From: a virus
Virus record (IMG/VR): IMGVR_UViG_3300042549_004846
Location: 1 to 25,948 of that record
Reading direction: 5' to 3' (one strand)
DNA: 25,948 nucleotides
Below, one piece after another: positions 6,744 through 13,658 of the stretch; positions within the stretch are counted from its first letter, which is position 1; each line of letters opens with the position of its first letter. Made by a program: the position numbers and the translations under genes. The notes beneath the pieces are model-generated. The model ran no database searches. It saw only the letters and a list, made by a program, of their open reading frames with translations, and was not told where the DNA came from.

Positions 6744-7160
6744 ATGATTGAACAATTGAAAGACTCAGATAAAATCCAAGTACAGAACTTTGGTTTAGCT
6801 GAGTGGTTAAAGGATATTCAACAAGCTATTAATGAAGGTTATGAGTTTGATTTTGAGAGTAATTCAGGATACCCACAACAAATCGGTCATATTTATACCT
6901 GTCAGATGATGCCTAGAAGTGTAGAGTTATCTGCCGACACTACTGTTTATCTGAAACCAGTATTACAAGAAACAACCCCTGTTATTGACTTTCCACCCAT
7001 CGTAGAACCAGTAGAAGAAACCAAGGATGCACTGGTGATTGCCCCTTGGCAAGAATCTGTTGTAGCTCAAGAAGCAACAACTGTTGCTAAACAGGAAACA
7101 GAGAAGGTTACGACAGAAGTGAATCAACCAGCTAAACGTGGTCCTAAACCTAAGCAGTAA
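6744..7160 (+). CDS. Hypothetical protein with AT-hook-like tail (138 aa)
   Basis: An N-terminal region of about 75 residues looks folded (EWLKDIQQAINEGYEFDFE; IGHIYTCQMM). A long low-complexity stretch rich in Pro, Val, Glu and Thr follows, and the protein ends in PAKRGPKPKQ, similar to an AT-hook core (RGPKPK) and to basic nucleic-acid-binding tails. The likely architecture is a small domain plus a flexible linker and a basic anchor. The ribosome-binding site AAAGGAAC is strong. It is the first gene after the promoter at 6683-6710 and lies 23 bp before the PhoH-like gene. Function is unknown. Confidence 0.7.
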   Translation: MIEQLKDSDKIQVQNFGLAEWLKDIQQAINEGYEFDFESNSGYPQQIGHIYTCQMMPRSVELSADTTVYLKPVLQETTPVIDFPPIVEPVEETKDALVIAPWQESVVAQEATTVAKQETEKVTTEVNQPAKRGPKPKQ

Positions 7161-7183
7161 TTTATTTAAATAAGGAGGTATTA

Positions 7184-7930
7184 ATGCGCCAACCCCCAGT
7201 TAAGAAACGAGTACGTGGATCAGAACGAGATGGAACTAAAATCAAAGAGAAGTTCCTAGAACAACGTGAAGAACAAATCAAAGCTAAACCTTTGATTCCA
7301 ATGAATGAAAAACAAGAATATTACATCGATTTACTTAACACAAAACCAGTTGTGGTGGCAACCGGATTCGCCGGTAGCTCTAAGACCTATATACCTACAG
7401 TGATGGCTTCTGATTTATACAAACTAGGGAAGATTAACAAGATTATTGTTACTCGACCTGCAATTAGCTCAAGTATGTCAGTTGGTTTTACTAGTGGTGA
7501 CTTCTCAACTAAGATGAAAGCATGGTTAGGCGCAGTACTTCCCATCTTTAAAGAACGACTAGGTGCTCCAATGCTGGAGTTAGCTATTGCTAACACAGAT
7601 ATTGAGTTTATTCCACTTGAGACTGTTAAAGGCTTATCATTAAATAACACATGGTTACTTGTAGAAGAATCTTCAGATTTGACCAAGGAAGAAGTAGTTA
7701 AATTAGTGACCAGAATGGGTAAGAACTCTAAATTAGTACTATCTGGTGATATTCGTCAGTCAGAACTAAGAGCAGACTCGGGATTAGTCTGGTTAACTAA
7801 GTTCTTACAGCGACATGATCATTTAAACAAGAACTTTGGTTATGTTGACTTTAATTCAACATCCGATATTGTTAGATCACATGCTGTACGTGATTTTATT
7901 ATTGCGATGGTTACTGATGAGAGTAAATAA
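7184..7930 (+). CDS. PhoH-like P-loop ATPase (248 aa)
   Basis: PhoH-like proteins are ATPases linked to RNA metabolism and are very frequent in phages. Here a basic N-terminal extension of about 35 residues precedes a P-loop ATGFAGSSKT (59-68), a TRPAISS segment (90-96), VGFTSGDFSTKM (100-111, the family's GFLPG-type motif), a Walker B-like LLVEESSDLT (158-167) and SGDIRQSEL (187-195). The last Gly of the canonical GxxxxGKT is Ser, and the Walker B Asp is Glu. The overall match is clear, but these changes may lower ATPase activity. The ribosome-binding site AAGGAGG is strong. Confidence 0.82.
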   Translation: MRQPPVKKRVRGSERDGTKIKEKFLEQREEQIKAKPLIPMNEKQEYYIDLLNTKPVVVATGFAGSSKTYIPTVMASDLYKLGKINKIIVTRPAISSSMSVGFTSGDFSTKMKAWLGAVLPIFKERLGAPMLELAIANTDIEFIPLETVKGLSLNNTWLLVEESSDLTKEEVVKLVTRMGKNSKLVLSGDIRQSELRADSGLVWLTKFLQRHDHLNKNFGYVDFNSTSDIVRSHAVRDFIIAMVTDESK

Positions 7931-7931
7931 T

Positions 7932-8651
7932 ATGGCTAGTATTAGAAAACCTAAATTAGATTTAGCTGGTAAATCTTTTGGTGAATTAACTCCAATAAAA
8001 TATATTGGTGCAAGTTCTTGGGAATGTAAATGTAATTGTGGAACCATTAAAAATGTGTCTACAGGTCATTTGCAATCAGGCCATACTAAATCTTGTGGTT
8101 GTAAGTCATATCATTCAGGTGAGAATCACCATATGTTTAGTCACGGAAAAGCAAAAACTAAAGTATTTAAAACTTGGAACCGTATTAAGGATCGATGTCT
8201 GAATCCTGAGTGTGCTGCTTATTGTAAATATGGTGGTAAAGGTATAACTATTGCGCCAGAGTACGTTAGTGATTTTTCATTATTTTATTCTGAAGTTGGT
8301 GATCCTCCTGAGGGTAAATACAGTATAGATAGAATAGATCATAAACTTGGTTATATTAAAGGTAATATGCGATGGGCAACGGACAGTCAACAATCTCAAA
8401 ATAGAGGTAAACAAAAGAATAACAGTTCAGGCGTCACTGGAGTACGGATATTCCACTCAGGTAATGCTGAACATTCTACTTACTGTATTGCTATTTGGAA
8501 AACATTAGACGGTAAAAATAGGAATAAGAGTTTTAACTGCAATAAATTAGGTTTACTTCCTGCTTTCAAGGCTGCATTTAATTATAGAAATAAAATGATT
8601 TCAGAATTAAACAATAGTGGTGCAGAGTATTCTTATAATCATGGTGAATAA
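7932..8651 (+). CDS. HNH homing endonuclease with AP2-type C-terminus (239 aa)
   Basis: I start at the ATG at 7932, one base after the PhoH stop; an earlier in-frame ATG lies inside that gene. Residues 32-57 form a zinc-ribbon (CKCNCG...SCGC). The HNH core follows with TWNRIKDRCLNP (81-92) and DRIDHKLGYIKGNMRWAT (133-150). A C-terminal part beginning SGVTGVR (166-172) resembles the AP2 DNA-binding domain common in phage HNH enzymes. Such free-standing endonucleases nick or cut a homologous site in phages lacking the gene and spread by repair. It sits between PhoH-like and ClpP-like genes and is related to the endonuclease at 11085. Confidence 0.88.
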   Translation: MASIRKPKLDLAGKSFGELTPIKYIGASSWECKCNCGTIKNVSTGHLQSGHTKSCGCKSYHSGENHHMFSHGKAKTKVFKTWNRIKDRCLNPECAAYCKYGGKGITIAPEYVSDFSLFYSEVGDPPEGKYSIDRIDHKLGYIKGNMRWATDSQQSQNRGKQKNNSSGVTGVRIFHSGNAEHSTYCIAIWKTLDGKNRNKSFNCNKLGLLPAFKAAFNYRNKMISELNNSGAEYSYNHGE

Positions 8652-8661
8652 GGAGTAATAA

Positions 8662-9333
8662 ATGAAATTAAGTCAATATGAGAATCAGAATGGAAAAATT
8701 TTTAAGCACAAATCTGTAATGGATGACTCAGAAAATGATGAATATTCATCAGAACAATTAGGATTCTTTGCAAATTATCATCAAATTGCTAATTATACAG
8801 TCCCTATTGATGGTCCATTCAGGGAACCATCCTTTTATAGAGGTGTCATAAATATGTTGATGAATGCATCTGAACAAGACACAGTAGCTTTTATGATTAA
8901 TAGCGATGGGGGTCAACTTTCCAGTTTATTGTCTCTCCTAGAAGGTATTAACATGACTAAAGCGAACACTGTAGCTCTGGTTGTAGGTTCAGCTAGTAGT
9001 GCAGCATCCATGTTTGCTCTGCACTGTAACGAAGTATACGTTGGTGATAACGCTACTTTCTTGTGCCATAACATCAGCTATGGTACTGGTGGTAAAGGTT
9101 CGGATGTTTTAGCGCACGTACAGCATACGACTAGTTCTGCAAGTAAACTGTTACGTAAAACCTATAAAAACTTCCTGAGTGAAATCGAAATTACAGACAT
9201 GATTAACGGTAAGGAAATTTACATGGAATCAGATGAAATTGTAGAACGGTTGCAACAACGTGAAGAACTATTTCAAGCTGAACAGGAAGCTGGGGTTAAA
9301 CCAAAACGTAAAGCTCCAGCTAAATCTAAATAA
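8662..9333 (+). CDS. ClpP-like serine protease (223 aa)
   Basis: The protein has the ClpP/crotonase fold signatures: INSDGGQ at 79-85 (the oxyanion-hole Gly pair), GSASS at 109-113 (GxAxS, nucleophile probably Ser113), and the catalytic His136 within CHNISYGTGGKGSD. A hydrophilic, basic tail (KPKRKAPAKSK) ends it. Phage ClpP-like proteins often act as prohead proteases, but here a separate XkdF-like protease lies with the capsid genes, so this one may process another target or be an auxiliary maturation enzyme. It has a good AAGGAG site and lies 10 bp downstream of the homing endonuclease gene. Confidence 0.85.
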   Translation: MKLSQYENQNGKIFKHKSVMDDSENDEYSSEQLGFFANYHQIANYTVPIDGPFREPSFYRGVINMLMNASEQDTVAFMINSDGGQLSSLLSLLEGINMTKANTVALVVGSASSAASMFALHCNEVYVGDNATFLCHNISYGTGGKGSDVLAHVQHTTSSASKLLRKTYKNFLSEIEITDMINGKEIYMESDEIVERLQQREELFQAEQEAGVKPKRKAPAKSK

Positions 9334-9342
9334 GGAACCAAG

Positions 9343-9831
9343 ATGAAACCAGAAAGATTAAAGCAGATTCTAATCTACGATCCTCTTTCTGGGGATATTC
9401 ACACCCTTAAAAGCAAACGTAAACTAATCGCAGATCATGACGGTTTGGTTGTAGTGTTTGATCCTACAGAAAAGAAATCCTATAAGTTAAAACTAGATAG
9501 AATAGCCTGCATGTTAGCTTTTGGTACTGCTGTAAGTGACAACAAACGTGTGTTACACCGTGATTTGAACGTAGAAGACAATTCTCTGAAGAATCTAATG
9601 GTGGTTTCTCGTTCGGTGTTTCTGGCAGTAAAGGAAGCACACCGTAACTTGACTCAAGAGATTAAAATGTTGCAACATCCTACGGATCAGTTCAAATATG
9701 TGGTACACTGGCTAGAGAAAGGTCAGGAGAAGCAGAAAGTAGTACACGATATTACCGAAGCTAGGAAGTTGATGCTTAGGTTACAACTTAAGTACAGTAA
9801 AGTCTTGACTAAGTATTGTGTTTTCGATTGA
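9343..9831 (+). CDS. Degenerate HNH-type DNA-binding protein (162 aa)
   Basis: The N-terminal half resembles HNH_3 homing endonucleases: ILIYDPLSGDI, then LDRIACMLAFG where functional relatives have a His-Arg pair, then VLHRDLNVEDNSLKNLMVVS, corresponding to VxHIDGNxxNNxxxNLxxV. Asp52 replaces the first His and part of the second motif is altered, so nuclease activity is doubtful. The C-terminal half (KYVVHWLEKGQEKQKVVHDI, then repeated basic residues) could bind DNA as the AP2-like part does in relatives. It may be a domesticated endonuclease turned DNA-binding protein. It lies 10 bp after the ClpP-like gene and is the last gene before the structured non-coding region. Confidence 0.6.
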   Translation: MKPERLKQILIYDPLSGDIHTLKSKRKLIADHDGLVVVFDPTEKKSYKLKLDRIACMLAFGTAVSDNKRVLHRDLNVEDNSLKNLMVVSRSVFLAVKEAHRNLTQEIKMLQHPTDQFKYVVHWLEKGQEKQKVVHDITEARKLMLRLQLKYSKVLTKYCVFD

Positions 9832-9834
9832 TTG

Positions 9835-9874
9835 TAATATTTAACTAGCATTTCTGAAAATATTGTGATATAAT
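9835..9874 (+). promoter_or_regulatory. Promoter block A, extended -10
   Basis: TATAAT at 9869-9874 is preceded by TGA, giving an extended -10. The 34 bp upstream include TAATATTTAACTAG and ATTTCTG, repeated almost exactly, at the same distance from the -10, at 21324-21363. No consensus -35 is present, so the conserved upstream block may be the site of a phage activator or altered polymerase. It would drive the zinc-ribbon mini-protein, the structured RNA and perhaps the terminase genes. The 220 bp after it contain hairpins AGTC/GACT (9933-9947) and TCCGGT/ACCGGA (10018-10034). Confidence 0.65.
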
Positions 9875-10096
9875 ACTTCTAGATATACTTAAATTACTAA
9901 GTTTGTTTTCTACGTAAAATAATTTAGCTTTAGTCTAGTTATGACTGCAAGATACCAACCAACAGTAACGCTGAGTAAATCTAAGCTGTTTCGTTTGTCT
10001 AATACACTCACTGGAACTCCGGTAAGCAACCGGAACTTATATTCAATAACAATAACAAAGCCTGAATAACAGGTTATAATAGGGAGCCTAACTAAT

Positions 10097-10276
10097 ATGG
10101 CAACATGCGTACATTGCGGGGAATATTTCAGAGTAAGTCCTTGGAATTCAGAAGGAAAAGCCTGTGAGAACTGCGTAGATACATTGGATGAACCTGTGTA
10201 TGATGCAGAGGATCAGGTGGAAGTTGATATGCTGATGAATCCTACGGGTGTAACGCAAGCTGTGTTTTATGATTAG
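10097..10276 (+). CDS. Zinc-ribbon mini-protein (59 aa)
   Basis: A 59-residue product starts at an ATG with GGGAG 10 bp upstream. Residues 4-7 are CVHC and residues 24-27 are CENC, a two-knuckle zinc ribbon, followed by an acidic segment (LDEPVYDAEDQVEVD) and a hydrophobic end (NPTGVTQAVFYD). From memory, phages carry small proteins of this pattern (CxxCGEYF...NSEG..CENC...DEPVYD), so it is probably real and conserved. It lies in the transcription unit that continues into the structured RNA. It may bind RNA or DNA or a host protein; no function is known to me. Confidence 0.65.
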   Translation: MATCVHCGEYFRVSPWNSEGKACENCVDTLDEPVYDAEDQVEVDMLMNPTGVTQAVFYD

Positions 10277-11073
10277 ACTTAAGTAAAGATTTCTCAAAGG
10301 GATGGGAACCAGTAACGGAAGTTATCCATCAGGTGAAAAGCCTGTCCAAGCATAAGCGGAAGCTCCGTGGGTTAATCTAATCCTACTGAGGTATAATAGA
10401 ACCAAGAAACAGAATCTATTAAGAATTAAGCTCCGCATCTTACTGCGAGGAATAGACGGCGGTTTCTACGGTGTTAAATCATCGGTGAATCTTGGGACCC
10501 TAACGTAAGACTAATTTAATAGTGTATCTTATAGTATACGTTTACTATCAAATGTCTACTATAATGTACACTATTGTACAAACAGTTAAGTCGAGCGAGA
10601 TTCGTGTGGTCAGTCGGTGCGTAATAGCACAGAACATGTAGCTGGTAAATGGTGTAGGCAGAAGGACTAAAGACCTTTAGATAAAAACAGTAGCCTAATT
10701 AAAGTCTCCGTGAGCGCCTACTTATTCATTAAAAGAACCTACCTTGGGTCCGGGTATAGTCCCCGGTTAAGAACGAAAGTTCTAGGCGTCACTCGTGGCT
10801 AATGCGAGGATAAAGCGGTGTGTCAATCCGCACGATGAGTTTGCCAAAGCTCGGGCTAATTGATGGCGTGAATGACTGAACAGTTGGTACGAAAATTCAA
10901 CCGCAGGATTATGTAACCTGCACTAATTCAAGCTCCCTTGTGGAGCTATCTGCGTTTCTGCGCAGTATCCATGCAACGGATAAAAGCAAAGCAATAGGTA
11001 GTTCGTTAAAGTTAAGTTACTCTTATTAGGGTTCTGCTTTGCACCCTGTTGCAAATATCAGTAACTTAACTTT
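10277..11073 (+). ncRNA. Candidate large structured phage RNA (about 0.8 kb)
   Basis: No reading frame of 60 codons exists here, and the sequence is visibly richer in GC and hairpins than the genes around it. Stems include GATGG/CCATC (10301-10330), CAGG/CCTG (10330-10344), TAATAGA/TCTATTA (10394-10421), AATAGTGTA/TACACTATT (10518-10575) enclosing ATAGTA/TACTAT, GTGC/GCAC (10617-10630), GTAGGC/GCCTAC (10654-10721), CCGGG/CCCGG (10750-10766), AGAAC-GAAA-GTTCT (10770-10783, GNRA loop), GCAGG/CCTGC (10903-10921), AGCTCC/GGAGCT (10931-10947), CTGCGT/GCGCAG (10950-10965), TATCC/GGATA (10966-10982) and a 13-bp stem 11008-11020/11061-11073. Possible long-range pairs are GGACCC (10495-10500) with GGGTCC (10746-10751), and an 8-bp loop pseudoknot near the 3' end. 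Size and phage setting recall GOLLD and ROOL RNAs, but I cannot confirm membership. The 5' boundary is uncertain; the transcript may start near 9880. Confidence 0.65.
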
Positions 11074-11084
11074 AGGGGATTATT

Positions 11085-11747
11085 TTGAAATATCAAATTG
11101 GACATAAATTTGGAAAACTCACAGTTGTTGAGGAAGAGAGTAATTTTATAACAGAAGGTGGATATCCATACTTGAGATATAAATGTCAATGTGAATGCGG
11201 AAACTTTGTTTTTGCTAGAAAAAGCCAACTTAAAAGTAGTAGAGTTGTATCTTGTGGTTGTATTATTCGTACAAAGGATGGAATAATTCATGAAAGACAT
11301 AAACATTATGGGACTCAAATATATCAATCTTGGTTTGCTATGAAATCTCGTTGCATGGATACTAAAAATGCTATGTACAAAAATTATGGTGAAAGAGGTA
11401 TTTCTGTTTGTGATAAATGGTTATCTTTTGCTGGATTTTTTGATGACATGGGTTCAAGTTATATTAAAGATTATTCAATTGACAGGATAGATAATAATAT
11501 TGGATACTGTAAAGAAAATTGTAGATGGGCTGATGATTCAACACAAGCCTATAACCAAAGAATGTCTTCTAAGAATAAGTCTGGTAAAACTGGAGTTTCA
11601 TGGCATAAAACTACTAAACGGTGGAGAGTAAAGTTTATAGAGCCAGAAACTAAAGTAGAAATAGTAGAGTTTTATGATTATCTATGGGATGCTATCTATT
11701 CCAGAATGGAACTTGAACAAAAATATCACGGATATGTAAAGGAATAA
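11085..11747 (+). CDS. HNH homing endonuclease with AP2-type C-terminus (220 aa)
   Basis: The start is a TTG at 11085, seven bases after AGGGG; no better ATG exists upstream. The architecture matches the gene at 7932: a zinc-ribbon (CQCECG at 34-39, SCGC at 56-59), the HNH core (SWFAMKSRCMDTKN; YSIDRIDNNIGYCKENCRWA at 130-149), then SGKTGVSWHKTTKRWRVKF, an AP2-like DNA-binding end. All expected active-site residues are present. It lies directly behind the 13-bp stem that closes the structured RNA, and its stop region supplies the AAGGAATAAA ribosome-binding site for the small terminase gene. This suggests insertion between the RNA and terminase with little disturbance. Coding sequence is more AT-rich than neighbouring virion genes. 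Confidence 0.88.
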   Translation: MKYQIGHKFGKLTVVEEESNFITEGGYPYLRYKCQCECGNFVFARKSQLKSSRVVSCGCIIRTKDGIIHERHKHYGTQIYQSWFAMKSRCMDTKNAMYKNYGERGISVCDKWLSFAGFFDDMGSSYIKDYSIDRIDNNIGYCKENCRWADDSTQAYNQRMSSKNKSGKTGVSWHKTTKRWRVKFIEPETKVEIVEFYDYLWDAIYSRMELEQKYHGYVKE

Positions 11748-11748
11748 A

Positions 11749-12105
11749 ATGGTCTTCAAAAAAACAATAGATAACGGTGGCGTACCGGATAGCAGAATTA
11801 ATCGACTAGGAACAATCAAACCTAACCGTGAAAAAACACGTAGAGAAATTAAAGAACAAGAACTATTAAGTCTACTACGTAAGATTAAACCACATATTGC
11901 TGACAGTGTAATGACAGCTAGTAGGATTATGAAACGTGATGATGCAAATGATAGTAATAAACTAAAATCTGCAGCTTTGCTTATTTCTTTATACAAAGAC
12001 TTATTAAAAGATGCGTATGAAGGTGGTGATGAAGATGCGGAGGGAACTGAGGTTCAAAGTAATCAGCCAATGTTCTCTCTAACGATGTTAAAACCTTCAG
12101 AATAG
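11749..12105 (+). CDS. terS: Terminase small subunit (118 aa)
   Basis: The gene lies immediately before the large terminase, with an 7-bp gap. The protein is helical and highly charged, with a basic N-terminal half (NRLGTIKPNREKTRREIKEQE) suited to DNA binding, a helical middle (RKIKPHIADSVMTASRIMKRDD...AALLISLYKDLLKDAY) suited to ring assembly, and an acidic tail. Small terminases recognise the packaging site and deliver DNA to the large subunit. The sequence family is too variable for a motif-based call, so the assignment rests mainly on position, size and charge pattern. Confidence 0.75.
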   Translation: MVFKKTIDNGGVPDSRINRLGTIKPNREKTRREIKEQELLSLLRKIKPHIADSVMTASRIMKRDDANDSNKLKSAALLISLYKDLLKDAYEGGDEDAEGTEVQSNQPMFSLTMLKPSE

Positions 12106-12112
12106 GAGTAAA

Positions 12113-13594
12113 ATGAGTAATATTGTATTTGCTCCAGCCTCTGAACCACAGTCACAGTTTTTGACTAGTGATAGTTGGTTCACAATATATGGAGGTGCAG
12201 CTTTCGCGGGTAAGTCAATGTGTCTACTTGGAAGTATGCTCCCTATTATAAGCGATCCGGGAACTCGTGCTGTTATTATTCGTAAATCAACAAAGATGTT
12301 ATCTGGATCGGGCGGTTTGTTTGATGCAGCAATAAATCTTTATTCCAAAATTGATCCAAAGATGCGGATCAAGAGCCGAGATTTAACAATCGTGTTTTCA
12401 TCCGGTGCAGAACTGCAGTTCACTTACTTAGATAAGCCTGCAGATAGAATGAATTTACAAGGTCGAGAATACTCTCGTATGGCATTCGATGAGTGTCAGC
12501 AATTAGATGGGGATAACGTGTTCTACGCTTTGTCTCGCTTGCGCTCTACTCGCGTAACTTATCCATTACAAGCACACGCAACATGCAATCCTGATCCATC
12601 ATCTTTCTTGATGCAATTCGTGGAACACATGCTTGATGAAAATCTAGTACCTGTTCGCAAAGAAAAATACGATGAAAGATACTTCGTAAAAGATTCCTCT
12701 GGTATTGTATTCTACGATGACAAAGATGAAGCGCATAGAATTCATGGTATCGGTAAAGAAAACCCAGTTAAATCATATAAGTATATTCCCGGTACAATCT
12801 ACGATAATCCAATTGGTCTTGAACAAAATAAAGACTACATTTCTACACTAAAAGCATTACCTCCAGTTGAATCCAGACGATTACTGTATGGTGCATGGGT
12901 TAGAGAACAACGTAGTGGATTCTTTAAAAGAGAATGGGTCGATTTTGTATTATATGCTAATACACAAGCTAAACGCAGATGTAGAGCATGGGATTTAGCT
13001 TTCTCAGAAGCATCAGAAGCTAATCCCAAGGTTGATGCCACTGCTGGTGTACTGTTATCTAAAGATGATAAAACAAATAAGTACACAGTAGAGAACGTTA
13101 TTACTTTACGTAAACGTGTTCATGAAGTTGAACGTGCAATCTTCCAATGTGCTGAACAAGACGGTAGAGATTGTATCATTGGTCTGCCCTTAGACCCAGG
13201 GGCAACTGCCGGTGCTTACTGCAGAAACCTTGCACGAGAACTAGGTGAACGTGGATTTACTGTAAAGATGATTCGTCCAAACAAAGGTAAGCTACAACGA
13301 TTCCTTCCTTTCGCTTCAGTAGCAGAAGCAGGATTTGTTAGTGTAGTTAGAGCCGATTGGACTGAAGATTATATCAACGAATTAGAACAAACAGAGTTTA
13401 CTAATAAGACATTCGATGATAGAGCAGATGCTACTTCAGATGCTTTTTATGTTCTAAACAACATTCAAGTTATTCCTGATTTTACGTTAGGTACTTTCAA
13501 TAATGTATCCTCCGCTCCAATGATGAATGTAAACTTTAATCAAAGTTCTGTTCCAATGCAATCTTTTCAGTCTTTACCATCGTTCACATTTTAA
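12113..13594 (+). CDS. terL: Terminase large subunit (493 aa)
   Basis: This is the DNA-packaging motor and genome nuclease, docked on the portal. The ATPase half has a Walker A YGGAAFAGKS (26-35) and Walker B FDECQQ (125-130), followed by a coupling segment near 155-161 (ATCNPDP). The RNase H-like nuclease half begins at AWDLAF (292-297, first catalytic Asp), continues with GLPLDPGATA (357-366) and ends with the DDRADATSDA motif (435-444) bearing the remaining acidic residues. All key residues are present and the length is normal. The ATG follows AGGAG. The Ser/Pro/Phe-rich C-terminal tail (about 460-493) could contact the portal. Confidence 0.95.
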   Translation: MSNIVFAPASEPQSQFLTSDSWFTIYGGAAFAGKSMCLLGSMLPIISDPGTRAVIIRKSTKMLSGSGGLFDAAINLYSKIDPKMRIKSRDLTIVFSSGAELQFTYLDKPADRMNLQGREYSRMAFDECQQLDGDNVFYALSRLRSTRVTYPLQAHATCNPDPSSFLMQFVEHMLDENLVPVRKEKYDERYFVKDSSGIVFYDDKDEAHRIHGIGKENPVKSYKYIPGTIYDNPIGLEQNKDYISTLKALPPVESRRLLYGAWVREQRSGFFKREWVDFVLYANTQAKRRCRAWDLAFSEASEANPKVDATAGVLLSKDDKTNKYTVENVITLRKRVHEVERAIFQCAEQDGRDCIIGLPLDPGATAGAYCRNLARELGERGFTVKMIRPNKGKLQRFLPFASVAEAGFVSVVRADWTEDYINELEQTEFTNKTFDDRADATSDAFYVLNNIQVIPDFTLGTFNNVSSAPMMNVNFNQSSVPMQSFQSLPSFTF

Positions 13595-13612
13595 TTATAG
13601 TAAATTATAGCA

Positions 13613-13633
13613 GAATCCGAACCCTTTGGATTC
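13613..13633 (+). terminator. Hairpin between terL and portal
   Basis: GAATCC / GGATTC form a perfect 6-bp stem with a 9-nt loop in the 64-bp gap between terL and the portal gene. No T tract follows, so it may be an RNA processing or stability element rather than a full terminator. Confidence 0.35.
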
Positions 13634-13658
13634 GTCTTAACCCATAAAGGAGCCTGTA

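Noticed and set aside
7387-7686. 99-residue reading frame on the minus strand
   Set aside because: It lies fully inside the PhoH-like gene, which has clear family motifs and a strong ribosome-binding site.
10277-11073. Group I intron containing the HNH gene at 11085
   Set aside because: GGACTA (10664-10669) and TAGTCC resemble the P7 pairing and a GNRA stem follows, but TAGTCC lies in the loop of a strong CCGGG/CCCGG hairpin, no P4-P6 core is recognisable, and the flanking genes have complete starts and stops with nothing to splice.
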